Shown here in pieces: positions 16,922 through 26,996 of a DNA stretch of 64,000 nucleotides. Position numbers and translations under genes: made by a program. The notes beneath the pieces are model-generated. The model did not search any database. It had not been told where the DNA came from and saw nothing but the letters and a program-made list of their open reading frames with translations. The stretch is from Pseudomonas congelans (GTDB taxonomy: Bacteria; Pseudomonadota; Gammaproteobacteria; Pseudomonadales; Pseudomonadaceae): positions 343,644 to 407,643 of the forward strand of contig NZ_FNJH01000004.1 in assembly GCF_900103225.1 (NCBI RefSeq), given 5' to 3'. The first letter of the stretch is position 1; each line of letters opens with the position of its first letter.

Positions 16922-17359
16922 TTATGTATCAAACAAAAATGTAACCGGGCCATCATTTATCAGGTGCACCTGCATGTCTGCACCAAACTGGCCCGCAGCT
17001 ACCGTGGGATGCGCGATTCTGGCCTGACTCAACAGATAGTAGAACAGCTCGGCACCCAGCGCTGGAGGTGCGGCTTTAGAGAAGCCCGCACGCAACCCGC
17101 TTTTGGTGTCCGCAGCCAGCGTGAACTGGGAAACCAGCAACAAGCCGCCCCCCACCTCGCGCAAAGACAGATTCATCTTGCCCTCGGCATCGCTGAACAC
17201 TCGATAATTGAGCAACTTGTGCAGCAACTTATCGGCACTGGCGCGGGTGTCTTGAGGTTCTATTCCCACCAATACCAATATGCCCTGTTCAATAGCACCG
17301 ACAACCTCGGTGCCCACCTCGACGCGCGCATTCCGCACGCGCTGCAACAAACCTTTCAT
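16922..17359 (-). CDS. dtd: D-aminoacyl-tRNA deacylase Dtd
   Basis: A 145-residue enzyme that hydrolyses D-amino acids wrongly attached to tRNA. The SQFTLAA motif and the C-terminal NDGPVTFLF motif (the Gly-cisPro element that rejects L-amino acids) are both present. It sits 39 bp after pip on the same strand, as in P. aeruginosa, so the two are probably one operon. Confidence 0.95.
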   Translation of the reverse strand: MKGLLQRVRNARVEVGTEVVGAIEQGILVLVGIEPQDTRASADKLLHKLLNYRVFSDAEGKMNLSLREVGGGLLLVSQFTLAADTKSGLRAGFSKAAPPALGAELFYYLLSQARIAHPTVAAGQFGADMQVHLINDGPVTFLFDT

Positions 17360-17398
17360 AGATGCCTTTCCGGTTTCAAAACCAATACCGAATGACTG

Positions 17399-18370
17399 TC
17401 ACGCCTCTTCGGGCGGCAGGTCGAGCAGGTTGCGCGCAACTTCTGCAGCAGCCCGCACCAGCGCGTCGGCGATACCCGGTTCGGCTGCCGAATGTCCGGC
17501 CTCGCGAATCACCTGCAGCTCACTGCCAGGCCAGTTCTGGTGCAGCTCCCACGCATTATCCAGCGGACAGATGACATCGTAACGACCGTGGACGATGATT
17601 GCCGGCAGGTGCGCGATCTTCGGCATGTCGCGAATCAGCTGGTTGTCTTCCAGAAAGGCGTTGTTCATGAAGTAGTGGCATTCGATACGCGCGATAGACA
17701 GCGCACGGTGCGGCTCGGCGAAGCGATCGACCACTTGTGGATTGGGGCGCAAGGTTGCGCAACGCCCTTCCCAGGTAGACCAGGCCTTGGCGGCGTGCAT
17801 CTGAGCGATCTGATCCGGACCGGTGAGTCGCTTGTGGAAGGCGGCCAGAATGTTGTCACGCTCGTCCAGCGGGATCGGCGCGACATAATCCTGCCAATAG
17901 TCCGGGAACAGTCGGCTGGCGCCCGCCTGATAGAACCAGTCGATTTCCTGCTGACGGGCCAGGAATACGCCACGCAGGATCAGCGCGTGCACGCGATCGG
18001 GATGGGTCTGTGCATAGGCCAGGGCGAGGGTCGACCCCCACGAACCGCCGAACAACACCCATTTATCGATCCCGAGGTGCTCGCGAATCGCTTCAAGGTC
18101 TTCCACCAGTTTCCAGGTGGTGTTGTTTTCAAGGCTCGCGTGCGGTGTGGAACGCCCGCAGCCGCGCTGGTCGAACGTGACGATGCGATACAGGTTGGGA
18201 TCGAAATAGCAGCGACTGTGCGCATCGCATCCCGATCCCGGGCCGCCGTGGATGAACACCACCGGCAATCCTTCTGGCGAGCCACTTTCATCGACGTAAA
18301 GCACATGCGGTTGTTCCACGGCCAGATCGTGCCGGGCGTAGGGTTTGATCTGCGGGTACAAAGTCTGCAT
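17399..18370 (-). CDS. pip: Proline iminopeptidase
   Basis: A 323-residue alpha/beta hydrolase (peptidase family S33) that releases N-terminal proline from peptides. HGGPG (about residues 41-45) forms the oxyanion region and GGSWGS carries the nucleophile Ser110. The Asp and His of the triad are in HGRYDVICP and EAGHSAAEPG. Length and cytoplasmic nature are normal. It leads the pip-dtd operon and is divergent from glgP. Confidence 0.95.
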   Translation of the reverse strand: MQTLYPQIKPYARHDLAVEQPHVLYVDESGSPEGLPVVFIHGGPGSGCDAHSRCYFDPNLYRIVTFDQRGCGRSTPHASLENNTTWKLVEDLEAIREHLGIDKWVLFGGSWGSTLALAYAQTHPDRVHALILRGVFLARQQEIDWFYQAGASRLFPDYWQDYVAPIPLDERDNILAAFHKRLTGPDQIAQMHAAKAWSTWEGRCATLRPNPQVVDRFAEPHRALSIARIECHYFMNNAFLEDNQLIRDMPKIAHLPAIIVHGRYDVICPLDNAWELHQNWPGSELQVIREAGHSAAEPGIADALVRAAAEVARNLLDLPPEEA

Positions 18371-18650
18371 AAGTGCTCCATAAGTCCAGTTCAGAGGCTT
18401 CTATCATTCTGCCGTGGGGCATCATAAACCCGAAACGAAGAATCAGCATGCTGCACGTCATTGATCAGGATGGAACGAACGATGCAAGCGTTTTGCCAAT
18501 TTCAACGGTCCGCGAACCAGAGCTGTTGCGCTGGGTCGAAGCGAGAGCTGCACCGACAATTATTTCTCTTTTTTTCAGGAAATAATTGACGACACGCCTA
18601 CAGTCTAAGAATCCCGTTTTCCATTCGTCAGACTACTTGAGGTTTTACCG

Positions 18651-21101
18651 ATGTCTCAGGAACCACTTGTTCGTGACGCTGATGTGGCCGCTTTCCGCGC
18701 CGCTGTGCTCGCCAAACTCACCTATTCGGTGGGCAAGGACCCCGACCATGCGTTTGAGCATGACTGGTTTGAAGCTGTTGCCCTTGCCGCCCGCGACCAT
18801 ATGGTCGAACACTGGATGGACCATACGCGGCAGATCTATCGCAAGGTTCAGAAGCGCGTTTACTACCTGTCTCTCGAATTCCTGATAGGCAGGCTGCTGT
18901 ACGACAGCCTCAGCAACCTCGGCCTGCTCGAAGTCGCTCGCGAGGCGCTGACCGAGCTGGGCGTAGACATCGAGCGCATCCGCCTGCTTGAACCGGATGC
19001 GGCGCTGGGTAACGGCGGTCTGGGTCGTCTGGCCGCGTGCTTCATGGAAAGCATGTCGACCCTGGGCATCGCGGGTCACGGTTACGGCATTCGTTACGAG
19101 CACGGCCTGTTTCGTCAGGGCATCGTCGATGGCTGGCAGCAGGAGCAGACCGAGAACTGGCTGGACTTCGGTAACCCATGGGAATTCGAACGCCCTGAGG
19201 TGGTGTACTCCATCGGCTTCGGCGGCAGTGTCGACACTGTCCCGACCGACGCCGGCGACTCGCGCCAGGTGTGGCGTCCGGGCGAGACCGTTCGGGCCAT
19301 CGCCTATGACACCCCGGTGGTGGGCTGGCGCGGCAAGAGCGTCAACACGCTGCGCTTGTGGCGCGCCCGTGCAGTAGAAGACCTGCACCTGGAACGCTTC
19401 AATGCCGGCGACCACTTCGGCGCGGTTGCCGAAGTGGTGCGCGCAGAAAGTATTTCCCGCGTGCTTTACCCGAACGATGCGACCGAAGCGGGTCAGGAAC
19501 TGCGCCTGCGTCAGGAATACTTTTTCGTTTCCGCGTCGCTGCAGGACTTGCTGCGCCGCCATCTGAACCAGCACGCCACGCTGACGGACCTGTCCGAGCA
19601 CGCGGCGATCCAGATGAACGATACGCACCCCTCGATCGCCGTGGCCGAGCTGATGCGCCAGTTGATCGATAACCACAACATCCCGTGGGACACCGCCTGG
19701 AAAATCACCGTCGGCACGCTTGGCTACACCAACCACACCCTGCTGCCTGAAGCACTGGAAACCTGGTCGGTAGGCCTGATGGAGCGGATGCTGCCGCGCC
19801 ACATGCAGATCATCTACCTGATCAACGCACAGCACATCGACACACTGCGCGCCAAAGGCGTCGATGACGTCAACGTGCTGCGTGCCGTATCGCTGATCGA
19901 AGAAGACAACGGTCGCCGGGTACGCATGGGCAACCTGGCATTCCTAGGCTCGCACAGCGTCAACGGCGTTTCGGCGCTGCACACCCAGCTGATGCGCAAG
20001 ACCGTGTTCGCCGAGCTGCACAAGATCTATCCGGAACGGATCAACAACAAGACCAACGGCATCACCTTCCGCCGCTGGCTGTTCCAGGCCAACCCGAAGC
20101 TGACCGAGATGCTTGTCGAGTCGCTCGGCGAGGATGTTCTGGACAACGCCGAGACGCGCCTCAAGGAGCTCGAGCCGTTCGCCGAGAAGTCGTCGTTCCG
20201 CAAGCAGATGGCCGATCAGCGCCTGCACAGCAAACGCGCGCTGGCGGCGATCATTCACGAGCGCCTGGGCATTGCCGTCAACCCTGCCGCGATGTTCGAC
20301 GTGCAGGTCAAGCGGATTCACGAATACAAACGCCAGTTGCTGAACCTGTTCCACACCGTCGCCCTGTATCAGGCCATTCGGGCCGAGCCGGGTACCGATT
20401 GGGTGCCAAGGGTGAAGATCTTCGCCGGCAAGGCGGCGGCCAGCTATCACTCGGCCAAACTGATCATCAAGCTGACCAACGACATCGCGCGGACCGTGAA
20501 CAACGATCCGACCGTACGCGGTCTGCTGAAAGTGGTGTTCATGCCCAACTACAACGTCAGCCTGGCGGAGAGCATCATTCCGGCGGCCGACCTGTCCGAG
20601 CAGATTTCCACCGCAGGCCTGGAGGCATCCGGCACCAGTAACATGAAGTTCGGCCTCAACGGCGCACTGACCATCGGTACGCTGGACGGTGCCAACGTGG
20701 AAATGAGCGAGCAGGTCGGGCTTGAGCACATGTTCATCTTCGGCATGTCTTCGCAACAGGTCGAAGCCCGCAAGCAGGCGGGTGAGTTCAGCGCGCATGA
20801 CGACGTGGCCGCCTCCGGACGTTTGAACGATGTGCTGCAGGCGATCCGTGGCGGTGTGTTTTCGCCGGATGATCCGAACCGTTATGTGGGCCTGATCGAT
20901 CAGTTGCTGGCGTATGACCGCTTCCTGGTCTGCGCTGACTTCGACTCGTACTGGGCGGCCCAGGCCAAGGTCGAAGAGCGCTGGCACGACTCGAAGGAAT
21001 GGTGGCGCTCGGCGGTCCTTAACACTGCACGCATGGGCTGGTTCTCCTCGGACCGGACCATCCGCGAGTACGCCGGAGACATCTGGAAGGCGCTGGACTG
21101 A
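18651..21101 (+). CDS. glgP: Glycogen/maltodextrin phosphorylase GlgP
   Basis: An 816-residue family 35 phosphorylase that releases glucose-1-phosphate from alpha-1,4-glucans. The N-terminal GNGGLGRLAACFMESM block binds substrate, and EASGTSNMKFGLNG carries the pyridoxal-phosphate lysine at residue 666. Full length for the family. The other glycogen genes are not in this window, so it stands alone here. The 280-bp gap upstream is shared with pip; a 45-codon open frame within it was not accepted as a gene. Confidence 0.96.
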   Translation: MSQEPLVRDADVAAFRAAVLAKLTYSVGKDPDHAFEHDWFEAVALAARDHMVEHWMDHTRQIYRKVQKRVYYLSLEFLIGRLLYDSLSNLGLLEVAREALTELGVDIERIRLLEPDAALGNGGLGRLAACFMESMSTLGIAGHGYGIRYEHGLFRQGIVDGWQQEQTENWLDFGNPWEFERPEVVYSIGFGGSVDTVPTDAGDSRQVWRPGETVRAIAYDTPVVGWRGKSVNTLRLWRARAVEDLHLERFNAGDHFGAVAEVVRAESISRVLYPNDATEAGQELRLRQEYFFVSASLQDLLRRHLNQHATLTDLSEHAAIQMNDTHPSIAVAELMRQLIDNHNIPWDTAWKITVGTLGYTNHTLLPEALETWSVGLMERMLPRHMQIIYLINAQHIDTLRAKGVDDVNVLRAVSLIEEDNGRRVRMGNLAFLGSHSVNGVSALHTQLMRKTVFAELHKIYPERINNKTNGITFRRWLFQANPKLTEMLVESLGEDVLDNAETRLKELEPFAEKSSFRKQMADQRLHSKRALAAIIHERLGIAVNPAAMFDVQVKRIHEYKRQLLNLFHTVALYQAIRAEPGTDWVPRVKIFAGKAAASYHSAKLIIKLTNDIARTVNNDPTVRGLLKVVFMPNYNVSLAESIIPAADLSEQISTAGLEASGTSNMKFGLNGALTIGTLDGANVEMSEQVGLEHMFIFGMSSQQVEARKQAGEFSAHDDVAASGRLNDVLQAIRGGVFSPDDPNRYVGLIDQLLAYDRFLVCADFDSYWAAQAKVEERWHDSKEWWRSAVLNTARMGWFSSDRTIREYAGDIWKALD

Positions 21102-21131
21102 CCTCAGGGCCTGAACAGACTCAAAAACCCT

Positions 21132-21160
21132 GTGGGAGCGAGCTTGCTCGCGAAGAGGCC
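21132..21160. repeat. Single REP element
   Basis: GTGGGAGCGAGCTTGCTCGCG is the common Pseudomonas REP half, with the AGCGAGCTTGCTCGC palindrome. It lies 30 bp after glgP. Confidence 0.75.
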
Positions 21161-21176
21161 GGTACTGCCTCAGAAA

Positions 21177-21200
21177 GAAGGCGCTGGAAACAGCGCCTTC
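21177..21200 (+). terminator. Hairpin after glgP
   Basis: Perfect 10-bp arms GAAGGCGCTG (21177-21186) and CAGCGCCTTC (21191-21200) around a GAAA tetraloop. The stem is strong, but no T run follows, so termination may be weak. In the remaining 209 bp up to the next gene I see nothing beyond a likely promoter. Confidence 0.6.
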
Positions 21201-21409
21201 TCAAGCAATGCGGACCGCAGCCACGGTCACACCCACACTGATCTGTGTTCTGCTTGTTACTCTGAATCCCACCGGACTTCGCGCAGGTGTAGACACTTGC
21301 GCGTTACATAACCAGCCCTGTGTACCGCTCAAAACATTACAAGCGATGTCCGCCAGCCCCTATATACTGCGCCTGATAAACCTTCACACACCGAAAAGGA
21401 TGTCGTCGC

Positions 21410-24223
21410 GTGCTTTGGATTTGTCTGGTGGTGGGCGGTGCGCTGTTGGGCTACTCGCTCAGTTATGACGAGTGGGCAGGCACGCTGATTGGTGCTGTCA
21501 TGGGCTGGGTTTTCTGGGCTGGCATTCGCGTGCGCCTGCTTGGCAGACAATCCGCTGATCAGCTGCAGCAACTGCTCGCAACCCGCGAATCCCTCGATCT
21601 CCTTCAGCAGCGCCTCAGTGTACTCGAACGTCAGTCCGCGCCCGGCGTGCCGCCTGCGCAGGACCCTGCACCGCTTCCCCTCGATGCGATCATTGTCGAA
21701 GCACCCACCGACGGCCCCGAACTGATCTGGGACCTGCCGGGCGAAGCGCCCCAGGCGGCAACGCCTGTCGAGCCCGCCCCGCAGATACACCAGCCAACCA
21801 GGACAGCAAAACCCAATCTGCTGGACAGCGCGATCAATGCCGCAAAAGACTGGCTGCTGGGCGGTAATACAGTGCTGCGCGTGGGTGTCGTGGTGCTGTT
21901 CCTCGGCCTGGCGTTTTTGCTGCGCTATGCCACCGAGGGCATGGTCGTGCCGCTTGAAGCGCGCTACGCCGCAGTCGCCGCCAGTGCGCTGGCCCTGCTC
22001 GGTCTGGGCTGGTGGCTGCGGATGCGCAACGGCCCTTACGCCCTGATGCTGCAAGGCGCTGGCGTGGGGGTGCTGTACCTGACTGTCTTCGCCGCGATGA
22101 AACTGCATACCCTGCTGGACCCGACGCCGGGCTTTGCGCTGCTGGTGGCGATTACCAGCTTTTCAGCCATCCTGGCGCTGACGCAGAATTCACTGGCCCT
22201 CGCCTGCGCCGCTGCGCTGGGCGGCTTCGCGGCGCCGTTGCTGGCCTCGACCGGTCAAGGCAGTCATATCTCGCTGTTCAGTTACTTTGCCCTGCTCAAT
22301 GCGGGCATCATCGCCATCGCCTGGTTCAAAGCCTGGCGCATCCTCAACCTGATCGGCTTCTTCGGCACCTTCGGCATCGGCTTTGCCTGGGGACTCCAGG
22401 CCTACACACCCGCCTTGTTCTGGAGCACCGAGCCCTTTCTGGTTGTGTTCTTCCTGATGTATCTGGCGATCGGCCTGCTGTTTGCCCGCCGCAAACTGCT
22501 GGAACTGGACAGCGCGCCGCCCGACCACACTCGCGAAGCCATGCTGCGCTGGGCTGCGCGCCAGGGCGATTACGTCGACGGCACGTTGTTGCTTGGCACG
22601 CCGATAGTCGGGTTCGGCCTGCAATATGCGCTGGTCGAGCATCTGGAATTCGGCGCTGCGTTCAGCGCGCTTGCGCTCGGCCTGATCTACATGGCGCTGG
22701 CACGCTGGCTGGCAGCACGTGCACCAGGCCAAACCGCCCTGCTGATGGAAACCTGCCTGGCGCTGGGCGTGGTGTTTGCCACGCTGGCGATCCCGCTGGG
22801 CCTGGGTTCGCAGTGGACGACGAGTGCGTGGGCCGTGGAAGGCGCGGCGATTTTCTGGCTGGGTCTGCGTCAGCAGCGCAGGCTGGCACAGGCTTTCGGC
22901 CTGCTGCTGCAACTGGGCGCCAGCGCGATCCTGATCAGCGGCGGCACCGACAGCTCGGGACAAGCCTTTGCCAATGATTACTGGACGCCGATGATCCTGG
23001 CGGTCGCAGCCATGGTCAGTGCCTGGTGCGTGTTCCGCCTCGATTCGCTGAGCCTCATCGATCAGCGCACCGCTCGAACGCTGCTGGTCATCTGGGGCGC
23101 GTTCTGGTGGATGGTCTCGCTGACCAGCGCTGTGATGCTGCACGCGCCAGAGGCCTATCTGGCTGCAGCGTTTTTGCTAGCCCTAGCACTAAGCGTGGCG
23201 CTCTGGGCCGCAATCGCCATCCGTTTGCGCTGGCCGGATCTGGCCGCGCTGTGCAGCGTACTGACGCCACTCAGCGCCGTTTTGCTGATGATCTCGGTGG
23301 ACCTGCACAACCATCCCGCAGGCCGCCTGGGCTGGCTGGCGTGGCTGGTGGTGTTCGCCGTGCATCTGCTGACCCTGCGCTATCTGACCGGCATGCAATC
23401 CATCCTTGCCCGACGCGTCGCTCACACTGTGGGCTGCCTGCTGATCATCACCGTACTGGCACTGGAACTGCGCTTCGGCCTGCTGCAACTGTCCGAACAT
23501 TACAACGCCTGGCGCTGGCTGGGCTGGGCGATTCTGCCGAGCCTGTTCCTGCTGGCGATGAGCTCGACACGCCAATGGCCGTGGCCGGTCACAGCCTGCC
23601 CCGAGGCCTATCATCTCGGTGCCGCTGCGCCGCTGGCAATGTTGATGCTGGCGTGGTTCTGGCTGGCGAATACCTTCAGCGACGGCGCGGCGGATCCGCT
23701 GCCGTACATCCCGCTGCTCAACCCGCTGGAAATCGGTTTGCTATTGTCACTGGCAGGTGTCTGCCTGTGGCTGCGCAGGCATGTCGTACGCCTTGGTAAC
23801 GCAGTCTTGCTGGTGGCTGGCGCGTCGCTGTTCGCGCTGGTCACGGCCATGGTCATGCGCACAGCGCATCATTGGGCTGATGTACCGTGGAACACCGGGG
23901 CGCTGCTCGACTCGATGCGCGTCCAGGCCGGGTTGTCGATAGTCTGGACACTGATGGCACTGGCCTTGATGATCGGCGGTCACATGCGCTCCAACCGCCA
24001 GCTGTGGCTGGGCGGCGCAGCGTTGATCGGGGTGGTGGTGGTCAAGCTGTTCTTCGTCGAGCTGAGCAATCGCGGCGGCATGGAGCGCATTGTCTCGTTC
24101 ATCGGTGTTGGCATTTTGCTATTGGTGGTGGGATATTTCGCACCCTTACCGCCGAAACTCTCTGTCACAGAGGTCGGCGAAGAACCCGGCCCAGGCTCGA
24201 CTGCCGCGCCGGAAACGCTATGA
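21410..24223 (+). CDS. DUF2339 family multi-span membrane protein
   Basis: A 937-residue protein of unknown function. It begins with a hydrophobic segment, then a coiled-coil-like stretch (QLQQLLATRESLDLLQQRL), then a Pro-rich linker to about residue 140, and from there onward more than twenty consecutive hydrophobic helices with short loops. This is the plan of the DUF2339 family. The GTG at 21410 gives the start MLWICLVVGGALLGYSL. The stop overlaps the start of the next gene by four bases (ATGA), so the two are coupled and probably act together. No catalytic motif is evident. Confidence 0.85.
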   Translation: MLWICLVVGGALLGYSLSYDEWAGTLIGAVMGWVFWAGIRVRLLGRQSADQLQQLLATRESLDLLQQRLSVLERQSAPGVPPAQDPAPLPLDAIIVEAPTDGPELIWDLPGEAPQAATPVEPAPQIHQPTRTAKPNLLDSAINAAKDWLLGGNTVLRVGVVVLFLGLAFLLRYATEGMVVPLEARYAAVAASALALLGLGWWLRMRNGPYALMLQGAGVGVLYLTVFAAMKLHTLLDPTPGFALLVAITSFSAILALTQNSLALACAAALGGFAAPLLASTGQGSHISLFSYFALLNAGIIAIAWFKAWRILNLIGFFGTFGIGFAWGLQAYTPALFWSTEPFLVVFFLMYLAIGLLFARRKLLELDSAPPDHTREAMLRWAARQGDYVDGTLLLGTPIVGFGLQYALVEHLEFGAAFSALALGLIYMALARWLAARAPGQTALLMETCLALGVVFATLAIPLGLGSQWTTSAWAVEGAAIFWLGLRQQRRLAQAFGLLLQLGASAILISGGTDSSGQAFANDYWTPMILAVAAMVSAWCVFRLDSLSLIDQRTARTLLVIWGAFWWMVSLTSAVMLHAPEAYLAAAFLLALALSVALWAAIAIRLRWPDLAALCSVLTPLSAVLLMISVDLHNHPAGRLGWLAWLVVFAVHLLTLRYLTGMQSILARRVAHTVGCLLIITVLALELRFGLLQLSEHYNAWRWLGWAILPSLFLLAMSSTRQWPWPVTACPEAYHLGAAAPLAMLMLAWFWLANTFSDGAADPLPYIPLLNPLEIGLLLSLAGVCLWLRRHVVRLGNAVLLVAGASLFALVTAMVMRTAHHWADVPWNTGALLDSMRVQAGLSIVWTLMALALMIGGHMRSNRQLWLGGAALIGVVVVKLFFVELSNRGGMERIVSFIGVGILLLVVGYFAPLPPKLSVTEVGEEPGPGSTAAPETL

Positions 24224-25599
24224 GGAAACCGTTCTTGAGTCATCCTGCCATGAAGATCGCCGTGCTTGGCCTGGCCTTGTGCACGGCGATAACCGCCCTC
24301 GCTCAGGACAAACCGGCGGACTTTGCCAGCCAGACGCCCTTGAGCCTGAGAGGCGAAGGGCCGTGGTATCGCATCGAGTTGCCGCTTGCCGTCCAGTTGA
24401 ATGCGCGGCAAACCGATCTGAGCGATGTACGCGTGTTCAATGCCGAGGGCCAGCCGCAGGCTTACTCGATCAGGCCACGCCAGCCCGCGCCCGAACAGGA
24501 GCCAGCGCCGATCGAGGTCAACTGGTTCGCCCTGTACAGCACACAGGAGGCAGGCGACGCCGCGCCGGTCATCCGTATCGAACGCTCCAGCAACGGCAGC
24601 GTGATCGAGGTCCAGCCACAAAGCGATATCGAAGCGGGCGAAGAAGTGCTGCGCGGCTGGCTGCTGGACACCAGCGCAATCAAGGCGCCGCTGGAACAGT
24701 TGGTCATCGACTGGAGCACCGAGCGGGAGGGCTTCCAGAATTTCAGCATCGAAGCCAGTGACGACCTGCAGCACTGGCGCAACTGGGGCGAAGGCCAGGT
24801 TGCACGGCTGTCGTTTGCCGACGAAGTGGTCGAACAGCGTGAAGTCGGCCTGCCCGGCCAGAGCGCCCGCTATCTGCGCCTGCTGTGGCGCTCCCCGCAC
24901 AGTGCGCCGCTGCTGATCTCTGCACACCTGCTGAGTGCCAGCAGCGACACTCCAGCCACGCCGCTGACCTGGTCGCCACCGGTCAAGGGCAGCGTCGAAA
25001 GCCCCAACGAGTATGTCTGGCAACTGCCGACCGGCTTGCCGATAGGCCGCGTCAAGGTCGACATTACCCAGCCCAACAGCCTGGCACCGGCGACACTATA
25101 CGGCCGGCTCGATGCCGGGCAGCCCTGGCAGCCGATCAGCAGCGGCCTGCTGTATCGGTTGTCGCAGAACAACAGCGACGTCTTGCAGGACCAGCTGCAA
25201 CTGTCCGGGCGCATCGTTCAGCAGCTCAAGCTGGTGGTGGATGATCGCGGCGGCGGACTGGGCAGTGAAGCGCCGCAGTTGAGTGTGGCCGTGCCAGCCA
25301 CGGAGGTGGTGTTCCTGGCACGCGGTAACGGGCCATTCACCCTGGCAATCGGCAACCCGACGGTCAAGGCTGCAAACCTGTCGCTGGCCACCCTGATTCC
25401 TGATCTGAGTCCGGAAAAACTCGCCACCCTTGGCACAGCGAGCCCAGCAACGGCCAGCGTGGCCAACATGGCGGCGGCGCCGATGGTCGTGTCACAAGGC
25501 ACCGACTTCAAACGCCTGGGGCTATGGGCCGTGTTGCTGCTTGGCGTGGTGTTCCTCGGCTGGATGGCGTTCAGCACGCTGCGCGCTGCAAAACGCTGA
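24220..25599 (+). CDS. DUF3999 family exported, membrane-anchored protein
   Basis: A 459-residue protein of unknown function. An N-terminal signal sequence (MKIAVLGLALCTAITALAQ, starting at an internal ATG at 24250) is followed by a large periplasmic region of beta-rich character. A stretch with DLQHWRNWGEGQVARL resembles discoidin/F5-8C-like ligand-binding folds. One C-terminal membrane helix (LWAVLLLGVVFLGWMAF) ends in RAAKR. It overlaps the DUF2339 gene by four bases. Start could be 24220 (coupled) or 24250 (shorter leader). Confidence 0.8.
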   Translation: MRKPFLSHPAMKIAVLGLALCTAITALAQDKPADFASQTPLSLRGEGPWYRIELPLAVQLNARQTDLSDVRVFNAEGQPQAYSIRPRQPAPEQEPAPIEVNWFALYSTQEAGDAAPVIRIERSSNGSVIEVQPQSDIEAGEEVLRGWLLDTSAIKAPLEQLVIDWSTEREGFQNFSIEASDDLQHWRNWGEGQVARLSFADEVVEQREVGLPGQSARYLRLLWRSPHSAPLLISAHLLSASSDTPATPLTWSPPVKGSVESPNEYVWQLPTGLPIGRVKVDITQPNSLAPATLYGRLDAGQPWQPISSGLLYRLSQNNSDVLQDQLQLSGRIVQQLKLVVDDRGGGLGSEAPQLSVAVPATEVVFLARGNGPFTLAIGNPTVKAANLSLATLIPDLSPEKLATLGTASPATASVANMAAAPMVVSQGTDFKRLGLWAVLLLGVVFLGWMAFSTLRAAKR

Positions 25600-25734
25600 A
25601 ACAGGCGGCCTGTCAGGCGCGGTTCGCCTGACATCTGAACTGAAACAGTCATAAGCCAGTCTCATAGCAGTATTACGTCGCCACTCGCGTTAAACTGCGC
25701 GGGTTTTCATACCCCCCTATTTTCGGAGCTATCC

Positions 25735-26745
25735 ATGTCCCGCGTTACACTAAGTCGTTACTTGATTGAGCAGACTCGCAGCAACAACACCCCTGCCGAT
25801 CTGCGCTTCCTGATCGAAGTTGTGGCGCGCGCATGCAAGGAAATCAGCCACGCCGTCTCCAAAGGCGCGCTGGGCGGCGTACTGGGCAGCATGGGCACCG
25901 AAAACGTTCAGGGCGAAGTGCAGAAAAAACTCGACGTGATCTCCAACGAGATTCTGCTCGAAGCCAACGAATGGGGTGGTCACCTGGCCGGCATGGCGTC
26001 CGAAGAAATGGACAACGCCTACCAGATCCCGGGCAAATACCCGAAGGGTGCGTACCTCCTGGTTTTCGACCCGCTGGACGGCTCGTCGAACATCGACATC
26101 AACGCACCGGTCGGCACGATCTTCTCGGTACTGCGCTGCCCGAACGAATACCTGAGCCAGAACGAAGCGCTGAATGAAAAGGCCTTCCTGCAGCCAGGCA
26201 CCGAACAGGTCGCCGCCGGTTACGCCATCTACGGTCCGCAAACCATGCTGGTCCTGACCCTCGGCGATGGCGTGAAAGGCTTCACTCTGGACCGCGAGAT
26301 GGGCAGCTTCGTGCTGACTCACGAAGACATCACCATCCCGGAGTCCACTCAGGAATTCGCGGTCAACATGTCCAACCAGCGTCACTGGGAAGCCCCGGTA
26401 CAGCGCTACGTGAGCGAGCTGCTGGCCGGTGAAGAAGGTCCGCTGAAGAAGAACTACAACATGCGCTGGGTCGCGGCGATGGTTGCCGACGTACACCGTA
26501 TCCTGACCCGTGGCGGTCTGTTCATGTACCCGCGCGACAGCCGCGAGCCTTCCAAGCCGGGCAAGCTGCGCCTGATGTACGAAGCCAACCCGATGTCTTT
26601 CCTGGTCGAACAGGCTGGCGGCGCGTCCACTGACGGTCACCAGCGCATTCTCGACATTCAGCCCGAAGGCCTGCACCAGCGCGTAGCGGTGTACCTGGGT
26701 TCCAAGGAAGAAGTCGAGCGCGCCACCGCGTATCACAAGGCGTAA
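25735..26745 (+). CDS. fbp: Fructose-1,6-bisphosphatase class 1
   Basis: A 336-residue gluconeogenic enzyme that converts fructose-1,6-bisphosphate to fructose-6-phosphate. The metal and phosphate site VFDPLDGSSNIDIN and the C-terminal GGLFMYPRD and YEANPMSFLVEQAGG blocks are typical. The gene is monocistronic, with its own leader (CGGAGCTATCC before the ATG). Confidence 0.97.
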   Translation: MSRVTLSRYLIEQTRSNNTPADLRFLIEVVARACKEISHAVSKGALGGVLGSMGTENVQGEVQKKLDVISNEILLEANEWGGHLAGMASEEMDNAYQIPGKYPKGAYLLVFDPLDGSSNIDINAPVGTIFSVLRCPNEYLSQNEALNEKAFLQPGTEQVAAGYAIYGPQTMLVLTLGDGVKGFTLDREMGSFVLTHEDITIPESTQEFAVNMSNQRHWEAPVQRYVSELLAGEEGPLKKNYNMRWVAAMVADVHRILTRGGLFMYPRDSREPSKPGKLRLMYEANPMSFLVEQAGGASTDGHQRILDIQPEGLHQRVAVYLGSKEEVERATAYHKA

Positions 26746-26759
26746 GACGTCTTCTGCAC

Positions 26760-26792
26760 CGGTGGTGATGGGGCCATGCCCGATCACCACCG
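26760..26792 (+). terminator. Hairpin after fbp
   Basis: Arms CGGTGGTGAT (26760-26769) and ATCACCACCG (26783-26792) form a perfect 10-bp stem 14 bp after the fbp stop. There is no clear T run, so efficiency is uncertain. Confidence 0.6.
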
Positions 26793-26996
26793 AGTGAGCC
26801 AATGCTCGGAAAAACGAGCAGTCCGCCATTGCGCCAGCCCCTTCTGCGGGCCAACTGTCTGATCCACGGCACAAATCCTTGCGCCGTCCGGGAACCAGAT
26901 TGCCTTTTTCTCTTCTAAGCTTGCGGTACTGCGCCAGCGCCAGACTGCCCCGGCTTGCACTGCGACGCGACCCCCTTCCGTTCAGGAGCTACATCC

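Noticed and set aside
18448..18585. 45-codon frame between pip and glgP
   Set aside because: No similarity, no clear ribosome binding site and a position in a divergent promoter region.
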